Shown here: piece by piece, positions 1 to 5,862 of the stretch | Position numbering within the stretch: position 1 is the stretch's first letter | Layout of the letters: the number at the start of each line of letters is the position of its first letter | Made by a program: the position numbers and the translations under genes | Assembly: GCA_003450915.1 (NCBI GenBank) | Contig: DMEM01000150.1 | Span: forward strand, 1-9,528 | DNA length: 9,528 nucleotides | Source: Alphaproteobacteria bacterium | GTDB lineage: Bacteria; Pseudomonadota; Alphaproteobacteria; UBA1280; UBA12223 | Reading direction: 5' to 3' | Notes under the pieces: model-generated | Databases searched by the model: none | Seen by the model: the letters and a program-made list of their open reading frames with translations, nothing else | Told to the model about the DNA's origin: nothing

Positions 1-23
1 ACGTCACATTTTTTGAGGTATTT

Positions 24-125
24 ATGCCTAAAGGTAGTATTTTACAAATGACTTTATCTGAACAGCAGATTAAGGATTATCAATGTCGAAAAAAATTAAT
101 GATCCAAAAGAGAGTCCTTCGCTGA
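24..125 (+). CDS. possible 33-residue peptide overlapping the next gene
   Basis: A short frame opens with ATG at 24, five bases after a good ribosome binding site (GAGG at 15-18, within TTGAGGT), and ends with TGA at 123-125. The predicted peptide is 33 residues and lysine-rich at its end, with no motif I recognise. Its last 43 bases overlap the following gene in a different frame. The reason to list it is the leader: TTGAGG plus a T-rich spacer before ATG also precedes the gene at 373 and, with a TTG start, the terminase small subunit. It could be a real micropeptide, a leader that couples translation to the gene at 83, or the remnant of a truncated gene. It is too short for codon-based support, so confidence is low. 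Confidence 0.3.
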   Translation: MPKGSILQMTLSEQQIKDYQCRKKLMIQKRVLR

Positions 126-358
126 CATTAAGAGAGTTAATGAGTAATTTCACAGAGGATTACCAATCCCTTCGCTCACTCAATCGCTCAACGCGTAGGG
201 ATCTTGAAGAAAGGCTGAAGAGACATTCTTTATCAGAGGGGCAGAACGATGAAAAATATTCTGATAAAAAAATTGAACGCTTATATGGATGTGTCTTTAA
301 TGTATTAATAATTTTAATTGCATTTATTGCAGGCATTTTAGTAGGATCTTCCTTTTAA
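83..358 (+). CDS. small tail-anchored membrane protein, function unknown
   Basis: A 91-residue protein I do not recognise. Residues 1-68 are polar and highly charged, predicted helical, with an Arg/Glu-rich centre (about 35-48). Residues 70-88 form one hydrophobic helix ending in a GxxxG pattern (G84, G88), leaving only three residues after it, which is a tail-anchored topology. The ATG at 83 follows AAGGA (72-76) at a six-base spacing. It stops 14 bases before the next gene, so the two are surely co-transcribed. Both share a plan: a KES segment near residue 10, then TL.E.M.N..EDY, an Arg/Lys-rich stretch and a C-terminal membrane helix, so they look like paralogues. If the region is the right end of a lambda-like phage, lysis or membrane functions are conceivable, but no holin or spanin signature is visible. 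Confidence 0.75.
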   Translation: MSKKINDPKESPSLTLRELMSNFTEDYQSLRSLNRSTRRDLEERLKRHSLSEGQNDEKYSDKKIERLYGCVFNVLIILIAFIAGILVGSSF

Positions 359-372
359 CTTGAGGATTTTTT

Positions 373-606
373 ATGACAGATAAATTAGATGATTCTAAAG
401 AATCTGAAGAGTATAAACCTGTAACATTGTTAGAGATGATGAAAAATATGGATGAGGATTATAGAGAAGGCAGAAAGGATATAAAACAAGCCAGGAAGAT
501 GTATAGAAGCTTTAATAAATGGTTTATGAACCCCGTTGTTGCACTTATATCTGGAGCTGCTTGTTTCCTTTTCGGAGTACTTATAGCCCAAGCCTTATTC
601 AAGTAA
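373..606 (+). CDS. small tail-anchored membrane protein, paralogue of preceding gene
   Basis: A 77-residue protein with an acidic, charged N-terminal half, a basic stretch (about 32-46, rich in Arg and Lys) and one hydrophobic helix at about 53-74 ending two or three residues before the stop. The ATG has a strong ribosome binding site, GAGGA at 362-366 with a six-base spacer. It resembles the upstream protein in the first 40 residues (D.KES, then TLLEMMKNMDEDY against TLRELMSNFTEDY) and in overall topology, suggesting duplication followed by divergence. It is the last gene of its unit: a strong terminator begins ten bases after its stop. The function is unknown. The two proteins may form a hetero-oligomer in the inner membrane, but that is inference. 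Confidence 0.75.
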   Translation: MTDKLDDSKESEEYKPVTLLEMMKNMDEDYREGRKDIKQARKMYRSFNKWFMNPVVALISGAACFLFGVLIAQALFK

Positions 607-615
607 ACTATCGAA

Positions 616-650
616 AAAAAAGACCCAGCTTTAAAAGCCAGGTCTTTTTT
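616..650. terminator. bidirectional Rho-independent terminator between convergent genes
   Basis: The stem pairs AAAAAAGACC (616-625) with GGTCTTTTTT (641-650). Inside it, after a CA/CA internal mismatch, GCTT (628-631) pairs with AAGC (635-638) around a three-base loop. The A-run and T-run flanking the GC core supply a U-tract on either strand. It lies 10 bases after the + strand gene ending at 606 and 20 bases from the stop of the minus-strand autotransporter, so it can end transcription from both sides. Confidence 0.9.
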
Positions 651-669
651 ATATTTATTAAACTATTTC

Positions 670-3600
670 TTAGAATTTTTTGCTTAGAACTAGTTTAGCA
701 TTGTGAGTTGTTGAGTCTGATGTTAGATCAGCATCATATGCTACACCAACGTTCCAACCTGCTTTGTGAGCGAATTCTACACCTGCACCAACAGTGTATG
801 AGTCTGATTCAGGCTCTGCACCGTTTGTTGTGAAGCTTGAGTTACCACCAACTAGGCTAGCTGTGTAGTTGTAGTTGTCATCCATTAACTCATGGTTCCA
901 GTAACCTCTAACTTCTGGTTTAACTGTCCATGCTTGGTTAACACTTAGTTTAGCTAGTTCAACTTCTACACCAACTTTTGTTCTTAGAGATTCAAATGTT
1001 TCTTTTTCAACATTTAAAGCAGCTGCAGAACCTGTTTCTGTGTATGCGTCAAATGATGCGCTGTTATAAGCTAAACCAACAACTGGAGCAACTGAAACGC
1101 CGTTAAAGTCGTAGTCTTTAGATAGGTTTGCGTTAACACCATATGTTGTTGCATCGTAATCACCTTTAGCAGTACCTGCACCAATAGCACTTAAGTCTCT
1201 TGATGAATCGAACTGTGATATACCAGCTGTTGCTTGAGCATCAACTTTAGCACCGTTTGCAAATTCTTTAGCACCATAAACAGTTACGTTATAGCTATCA
1301 ACATCATTCTTGTTACCTTTAAATGTGTCTTTGCCTTCAATATCAGTTTGAGCATATGTAAATGCTAAACCTAAGTTTGAAGTAGCAGTTGTTTTCATAT
1401 CTGCACCAACAGTGATTGAAGTTGTATCTGCATCGTATCCATCAATAGAATCAACAGCGTCTTTATCTTTTGTTGAATATGATGTATCAAGCCACATACC
1501 TTCTTCAGAAACGTTAGTTCTTCTTGAAATAGTGTTGTAAATTTTGTTTTGGTTATCAAATGTTGTTTCAACTTGAGCACCGTTTAACTCAGGAGCCATA
1601 GTTTGTAGAGCTGCTGCTTGTTGAGCTGAAGTTAAACCTGCTAGAGTATCCATAGCATTGAATAAACCAGAAGAAAGGTTACCACCTTCGATATCTGCTT
1701 GTAAACCAGCACCTAGTCCAGCAATTGCAGTACCTGCAGTATCTGTATCAAAAGCAACATCTGCTGTTGATGTATAAACTAAATCTTCTGTGCTTGCACC
1801 TTGAACAAATTTGAATAGGTTTGAGTTATCTGTAGCATCAGCTGCAAGAGTTGCAACACCAGCACCACCTGTACCATCAACAATAGTGTATGTATCACCA
1901 TCTTTAAGAGATCCTGTTACGTTAATATCAACAACTGTATCAGCAGCAACTGTTGCTGTACCTGTTGAAGCTAGGTTACCGTAATCAGAAGCTGATGTAA
2001 TATCTGCTTTTAAGATTGAAGCACCTGAAATATTAGCAGTACCTGTAGTTGTTAAATCGTGGCTTGCTAAGTTAAGTGTTGAAGCACCTGTTGATGTAAG
2101 AGCTGTGTTTTCTAGTAAGCTTGTATCTGCTGTTAAGTTAACAGTAGCACCACTTGCTAGAGCAACATTTTTTGAATACATGCTTGTAGCCATATTATAT
2201 GTGTTAGCTGCAGTATAAGTTACAGTATTTAAAGCTTTACCTGTTGCACCAATAGTACCAGTTAGAGTACCTGTACCGTTAAATGTAAGGTTACCTTCAC
2301 CATCAACGTTTGTTGTAAGATTACCAATAACGCTGTTATTACCAATAACTAAACCAGAATCACCAGCAAAGTTAATAGTATCAGCATCAATTGTAGCACC
2401 TGCTGTTAAAACAGTAGCACCGCCAGTAAGCTCAACTGTGCCAACTTTATTAGTAGCACCAATTGTGTTATCTAAATTAAATGATTGCTGAAAGTTTACA
2501 GTACCGTTTGAAGCAGCTAAACCGTCAATAGCACCTAAAGTAAGAGCATCAACAGAGTTCACATTAAGTGTACCTGTCGCATCTAAAGAAACAGCACCAG
2601 TTGTGCCACCAGTACCGTTAATAGTTAAATCTGAGCCATTACCAATAGCAATAGTACCAGTATTTGCTGTATCTGAGATAGCTAATGTGTTACCTGTAGA
2701 TGTTGTACCGATATTAATACCTGTTACACTTGCAGTATCAGACATTACTAATGCGTTGTTGATTACAGCATTTTCAATATCTAAAGTATTATCAACAGAT
2801 GTTGTACCTGATAAAGTAACGTTTGAAGTACCATCAACAGAGATTGCATCTTCTAGGTTTACTGTTGTATCTGCTAAGTTAACAGTACCTGAAACTGTAA
2901 AGTCAGGAGTACTAACGTCACCACCTTTAACATCAAGAATACCACCTGTTGAAGTAAATGTAGCACCTGTGTTAATATCAAGTTTTTGAACGTAAGCATT
3001 ACCAGTTGTTTTATCAATAGTAGCAGCTGAAGCATCTGTTGATAATGATTTTAAAGCTGATGCACCAGTACCAATATCACCGTTAACAGTAAAGCTAGAA
3101 CCAGCAGTTACATTAATTGAACCTTGTCCATCACCAGCGTTTGTTACGTTATCTGTTGTAGTAGTATTATCATTAGTAATAATTAAGCTTGAATCACCAT
3201 CAAAGTTGATATTATCAGTATTAACAGTAGCATCAGCTGTTAATGTAGTTGCAGCACCAGAAATTTCAACAGATGCAACTTTGTTAGTAGCACCAATTGT
3301 GTTATCTAAAGTAAATGATTTTGTATGGAAGTTAACTGTACCGTTTGAAGCAGCAAGACCATCGATTGCACCTAAAGTAACTGTTTCATCAGCATCAACG
3401 TTTAATGTTGAACCTGCGTCCAGTGTAACAGCGCCTGTTGTTGCTGTACCTGTAGCAACAAGAGATAAGTCAGCAGCATTACCAAGAGCAATAGCGCCAG
3501 AGTTTGCACTACCAGATATTGTTAATGTAGAACCAGCTACAGTATCTTCAACTTTAATACCTTGGTCAATAGTTGTTGCTCCGCCTAAAGTAATAGCTGA

Positions 3601-4890
3601 TGTTCCATCAACTGAAATAGCATCTTCTAATGTTACAGTAGTATCTGTTAAGTTAATAGTACCTGAAGCTGTGAAGTCTGGTGTGCCAGCATCTCCACCT
3701 TTAACATCAAGAGTACCACCTGTTGAAGTAAATGTAGCACCTGTGTTAATGTCAAGTTTTTGAACGTAAGCATTACCAGTTGTTTTATCAATAGTAACAG
3801 CTGAAGCGTCTGTTGATAATGATTTTAAAGCTGATGCACCAGTACCAATATCACCATTAACAGTAAAGCTTGATCCAGCTGTTACGTTAATAGAACCTTC
3901 ACCATCTGCATTTGTTACGTTATCTGTTGTAACTGTGTTGCCATTAGTAATAATTAAGCTTGAATCACCATCAAAGTTGATATTATCAGTGTTAACAGTC
4001 GCATCTGCAGTTAATGTAGTTCCAACACCTGAAATTTCAACAGATGCAACCTTATTTGTTGCACCAATAGTGTTATCTAAAGTAAATGAGGTAGTAAAGT
4101 CAACATTACCGTTACCAGCTGTAAGGCCATCAATAGCACCTAAAGTAGCAGTATTTTCAGCATCTACGTTAAGTGTAGAGCCAGCATCTAATGTAAATGA
4201 TCCTGTTGTTACTGTCTCATCTAAGTTAAGGGATAAATCAGCGTTGCTGCCAATAGATGTAGCTCCTAGACTAGCAGTGTCATCCATATTTAATTTTGCT
4301 CCAACTACAGAGTTCTCAATTTTAATACCGTTGTCAATAGTTGTTGTTCCAAATATGTTAATTTCTGATGCTCCTGTAACTGATATGTCATCTTCTAGCA
4401 TCACAGTTACCGCTTCTAATCCAAGTCGTCCTCCTGATATTGTAATATCTGCAGCTCCAATATCAGTACCAGTAACATCAATACTTCCTCCAACTTGATA
4501 AAATAGACCTCCTTTTATATCTATTTTTTGGATATACGCATCTGTTCCTTCTAGGTATGCATAGTTGTCATTACTTGTATCCATTGTGATAGATTTTAAA
4601 TAATCAGATGATGATCCAATCTCTCCACCAGAGGCAATAGCAAATTTACCGTCCCCGATAAGATTAATAGATCCTTCTCCATTAGATGTTGTTACATTAC
4701 CATTTACTAGGACGCTAGCAGCGCTATCGACTGTTAAAGTATAATCTCCAGTATAAGAAATACTATCATATGTGACATCTATTGATTCAGTTTGTGGTCC
4801 TGAAACTGTTAAGTTTGCAGCTAACGCATTATTTGCACAGGTTACAAGTCCCCCTGCAACAAAGCTTTTATATAAAATTCCTTGTTTCAT
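670..4890 (-). CDS. type Va autotransporter with repeated passenger domain
   Basis: A 1406-residue surface protein secreted through its own outer-membrane barrel. A Sec signal peptide is visible at residues 1-24 (Lys near the start, hydrophobic core, ALA before the cut). The passenger, about 25-1110, is a Thr/Ser/Asn/Gly/Asp-rich repetitive beta-helix-like region with no Cys. A helical linker (about 1055-1120) leads to an autotransporter beta-domain (about 1125-1406) with alternating amphipathic strands and a terminal Phe, as expected for recognition by the BAM complex. No protease or esterase motif was seen, so adhesion or surface-layer roles like rickettsial OmpA/OmpB/Sca proteins are the best guess. 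The ATG is preceded by AGGA (complement of 4899-4902) at eight bases. The gene has its own candidate promoter and shares a terminator. It lies opposite to the phage operon, next to a candidate cos site, which may make it a lysogenic-conversion gene. Confidence 0.93.
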   Translation of the reverse strand: MKQGILYKSFVAGGLVTCANNALAANLTVSGPQTESIDVTYDSISYTGDYTLTVDSAASVLVNGNVTTSNGEGSINLIGDGKFAIASGGEIGSSSDYLKSITMDTSNDNYAYLEGTDAYIQKIDIKGGLFYQVGGSIDVTGTDIGAADITISGGRLGLEAVTVMLEDDISVTGASEINIFGTTTIDNGIKIENSVVGAKLNMDDTASLGATSIGSNADLSLNLDETVTTGSFTLDAGSTLNVDAENTATLGAIDGLTAGNGNVDFTTSFTLDNTIGATNKVASVEISGVGTTLTADATVNTDNINFDGDSSLIITNGNTVTTDNVTNADGEGSINVTAGSSFTVNGDIGTGASALKSLSTDASAVTIDKTTGNAYVQKLDINTGATFTSTGGTLDVKGGDAGTPDFTASGTINLTDTTVTLEDAISVDGTSAITLGGATTIDQGIKVEDTVAGSTLTISGSANSGAIALGNAADLSLVATGTATTGAVTLDAGSTLNVDADETVTLGAIDGLAASNGTVNFHTKSFTLDNTIGATNKVASVEISGAATTLTADATVNTDNINFDGDSSLIITNDNTTTTDNVTNAGDGQGSINVTAGSSFTVNGDIGTGASALKSLSTDASAATIDKTTGNAYVQKLDINTGATFTSTGGILDVKGGDVSTPDFTVSGTVNLADTTVNLEDAISVDGTSNVTLSGTTSVDNTLDIENAVINNALVMSDTASVTGINIGTTSTGNTLAISDTANTGTIAIGNGSDLTINGTGGTTGAVSLDATGTLNVNSVDALTLGAIDGLAASNGTVNFQQSFNLDNTIGATNKVGTVELTGGATVLTAGATIDADTINFAGDSGLVIGNNSVIGNLTTNVDGEGNLTFNGTGTLTGTIGATGKALNTVTYTAANTYNMATSMYSKNVALASGATVNLTADTSLLENTALTSTGASTLNLASHDLTTTGTANISGASILKADITSASDYGNLASTGTATVAADTVVDINVTGSLKDGDTYTIVDGTGGAGVATLAADATDNSNLFKFVQGASTEDLVYTSTADVAFDTDTAGTAIAGLGAGLQADIEGGNLSSGLFNAMDTLAGLTSAQQAAALQTMAPELNGAQVETTFDNQNKIYNTISRRTNVSEEGMWLDTSYSTKDKDAVDSIDGYDADTTSITVGADMKTTATSNLGLAFTYAQTDIEGKDTFKGNKNDVDSYNVTVYGAKEFANGAKVDAQATAGISQFDSSRDLSAIGAGTAKGDYDATTYGVNANLSKDYDFNGVSVAPVVGLAYNSASFDAYTETGSAAALNVEKETFESLRTKVGVEVELAKLSVNQAWTVKPEVRGYWNHELMDDNYNYTASLVGGNSSFTTNGAEPESDSYTVGAGVEFAHKAGWNVGVAYDADLTSDSTTHNAKLVLSKKF
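2134..4803 (-). repeat. tandem ~260-residue repeats in the autotransporter passenger
   Basis: The passenger is made of one kind of module, with boundaries marked by the recurring phrase SF.LDNTIGATNK at residues 268, 525 and 803. Unit 0 (about residues 30-267, 4090-4803) is divergent. Unit 1 (268-524, 3319-4089, 257 residues) and unit 2 (525-802, 2485-3318, 278 residues) are close copies, unit 2 having about 21 extra residues near 711-735. Unit 3 (803 to about 919, 2134-2484) is partial. The first and last copies are the most diverged, the usual picture for repeats that grow by unequal crossing over. Between units 1 and 2 the DNA itself is conserved: 2941-3060 and 3715-3834 differ at only 3 of 120 positions by eye. 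Unit edges are approximate. Confidence 0.9.
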
Positions 4891-4898
4891 ATTATTTT

Positions 4899-4902
4899 TC
4901 CT
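4899..4902 (-). promoter_or_regulatory. ribosome binding site of the autotransporter
   Basis: On the minus strand AGGA lies eight bases before the ATG at 4890, in an A-rich leader. It supports this start, as does the signal peptide that follows at once. Confidence 0.75.
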
Positions 4903-4923
4903 GTCTTTTATGTATATATAGGT

Positions 4924-4952
4924 ATACTAATATATATAATATGGCTTTTCAA
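4924..4952 (-). promoter_or_regulatory. candidate sigma-70 promoter for the autotransporter
   Basis: Reading the minus strand, TTGAAA (complement of 4947-4952) is a five-of-six match to a -35 box. TAGTAT (complement of 4924-4929) is a four-of-six match to a -10 box at the ideal 17-base spacing, placing the start of transcription about 25-30 bases before the ATG. The area is very AT-rich (runs of TA), so several alternative -10 boxes exist and the exact one is uncertain. Confidence 0.45.
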
Positions 4953-5012
4953 TAAAAAAATAACTTATTTGGTGTGTTTTGCAAAAGGTACTTACAAGGT
5001 CGTAAAACATAT

Positions 5013-5035
5013 GTGGGTGGGCTTAAGCGCGATGG
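5013..5035. other. GC-rich island with GCTTAAGC palindrome, candidate cosN
   Basis: This stretch is about 65 percent G+C (15 of 23) inside strongly AT-rich non-coding DNA. It contains a perfect eight-base palindrome, GCTTAAGC, at 5021-5028, flanked by GGG and GCG. Lambda-type cosN nicking sites are short, GC-rich and partly symmetric. The palindrome lies about 200 bases before the terS start and about 40 bases before the first array repeat, close to lambda spacing (Nu1 starts at 191 of the genome). The nick positions cannot be deduced, and this is an inference from position and composition. Confidence 0.35.
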
Positions 5036-5062
5036 TTTTTAATATGTGAGGCAAAAATTTTG

Positions 5063-5181
5063 GGTTAATTTTTTTGCAAACTAGGTTAATTTTTAGTCTA
5101 AAAGTGGCTATTTTATGCTGTATATAGCAGAAATTAACCAAAATGCAGGTTAATTTTTAAAACACCACAGGTTAATTTTTT
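5063..5181 (+). repeat. phased GGTTAATTTTT array, candidate cosB or operator
   Basis: Four exact copies of GGTTAATTTTT start at 5063, 5084, 5148 and 5170. A degenerate copy (GGCTATTTTAT, 8 of 11 matches) starts at 5106, and an inverted copy (complement of 5129-5139) fills the sixth place. Starts step by 21-22 bases, so 107 bases cover five steps of 21.4, two DNA turns each. All sites therefore face the same side of the helix, the mark of cooperative protein binding. The inverted copy and the copy at 5148 also form a nine-base dyad with an eight-base spacer. A partial palindrome (5116-5130) lies between. The position just upstream of the Nu1-like gene suggests binding sites for the terminase small subunit. 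Confidence 0.8.
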
Positions 5182-5208
5182 GTACAATGTAGAAAATAAG
5201 TTTAATTT

Positions 5209-5213
5209 GAGGT
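5209..5213 (+). promoter_or_regulatory. terS: ribosome binding site deciding the TTG start of terS
   Basis: GAGGT lies seven bases before TTG at 5221, within a TTGAGG context like that of the genes at 24 and 373. No ATG occurs in frame before residue 35, inside the conserved HTH region's far end, so the TTG start is well supported. A near-copy of the array motif (AGTTAATTTG, 5214-5223) spans the start codon. Confidence 0.75.
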
Positions 5214-5220
5214 AGTTAAT

Positions 5221-5862
5221 TTGTTAGAAATAGTTTCACAAAAAGAGTTTGCAGATAGAGTAGGAGTTAAGCCTCCTGCAATTTCTAAAGCTATAAGAAC
5301 CGAAAGAATTAAGCCTTCAGCAATGAAGGGCAAAAAACTTATTTATGAAAAAGCCTTAGAGCAATTTAAGAAAAATTGTGATGTTGCAAAAAAACGAAAG
5401 CCTAAACAGAAAAAAGAGTCTGAAAAACCAGTTATTAAAAAAGTTGTTTCTAAAAATACAAACTTAGTAACTGAAGAAGAAATATTTGGCGATGCATTTG
5501 ATAGCTTTGAAAGTAAAGAACCTAAAAAGAAAGCACCATATATTTCTGATAATGATGACCCTGAAAATGAGTTAACTAAACAAAGAACTCGTAAGGAAAA
5601 AGCCATGGCTGATATGGCAGAACTTAAAGTTTTAGAGTATGAAGGATCTTTAGTTGATGTTGAAAAAGCAACATTAGCAGTATTTAATGTTATGAGAGAA
5701 CAGCGAGATCATTGGCTTAGATTTGCTGATAGGGTTTCTGCAAATATGGCTGCAAGGTTTGAAATAGATAAAGTTGAATATAAGACTGCTCTTTTAGAAG
5801 AAGTAAAAAAACATTGTAAAGATATAGGAGAGTTAAATTTTGACCTTACACAAGATAACTAA
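5221..5862 (+). CDS. terS: phage terminase small subunit, lambda Nu1-like
   Basis: The small subunit binds the packaging site on concatemeric DNA and recruits the large subunit. This protein has 213 residues against 181 for lambda Nu1. Residues 5-30 form a helix-turn-helix (QKEFADRVGV, then PPAISKAIR) followed by a wing-like strand with GKKLIY (37-42), as in Nu1. Residues 53-110 are a Lys- and Glu-rich flexible linker that accounts for the extra length. Residues 114-205 are helical and follow the Nu1 C-terminal plan (E...TKQRTRKEKAMADMAELK, then a long helical region), which contacts the large subunit. The start is TTG. The gene overlaps terL by 23 bases, so translation is probably coupled. 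The likely DNA targets are the repeats just upstream. Assignment rests on domain plan, weak sequence likeness and gene order. Confidence 0.88.
   Translation: MLEIVSQKEFADRVGVKPPAISKAIRTERIKPSAMKGKKLIYEKALEQFKKNCDVAKKRKPKQKKESEKPVIKKVVSKNTNLVTEEEIFGDAFDSFESKEPKKKAPYISDNDDPENELTKQRTRKEKAMADMAELKVLEYEGSLVDVEKATLAVFNVMREQRDHWLRFADRVSANMAARFEIDKVEYKTALLEEVKKHCKDIGELNFDLTQDN
5826..5830 (+). promoter_or_regulatory. terL: ribosome binding site deciding the TTG start of terL
   Basis: AGGAG inside the end of terS lies nine bases before TTG at 5840. An in-frame TAA at 5834-5836 bars any start further upstream except ATT at 5837, and the next in-frame ATG is at residue 67, well inside the conserved domain. 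TTG is therefore the only sensible start. Confidence 0.75.

Larger units (their letters stand above)
4891..5220. other. 330-base non-coding gap between divergent genes; candidate cos region
   Basis: No gene is supported here. From left to right it holds the autotransporter leader and promoter (to 4952), an AT-rich stretch, two AAGGT motifs 11 bases apart (4985 and 4996), a GC-rich island (5013-5035), a phased repeat array (5063-5181) and the terS ribosome binding site (5209-5213). A weak -10-like TACAAT (5183-5188) has no convincing -35 partner, so a dedicated terS promoter is not established. By position it matches the lambda cos region, which precedes Nu1. It could instead be a regulatory intergenic region or hold a prophage boundary. 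Confidence 0.5.

Noticed and set aside
1395..1580. Minus-strand open frame inside the barrel region
   Set aside because: It is a shifted frame within the autotransporter coding sequence, with no features of its own.
2603..4498. Three + strand open frames (2603-2989, 3206-3763, 3935-4498) opposite the autotransporter
   Set aside because: They are antisense to the repeated passenger, recur with its period, are artificially rich in Val, Pro, Ser and Ala, and have no proper ribosome binding sites. The autotransporter has a complete and convincing domain plan.
4835..4843. Possible lipoprotein signal at Cys18 of the autotransporter (LVTC)
   Set aside because: Thr before Cys does not fit a lipobox, and a good signal peptidase I site (ALA at 22-24) follows.
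4891..5220. CRISPR-like repeats, tRNA or attachment site in the gap
   Set aside because: The repeat is only 11 bases, spacers are about 10 bases, and one copy is inverted, which excludes a CRISPR array. I found no tRNA-like cloverleaf and no long direct repeat that would mark integration.
5343..5606. Minus-strand open frame opposite terS
   Set aside because: It is antisense to the Lys-rich linker of terS, giving a spurious Phe/Leu/Ser-rich product, and has no context as a gene.
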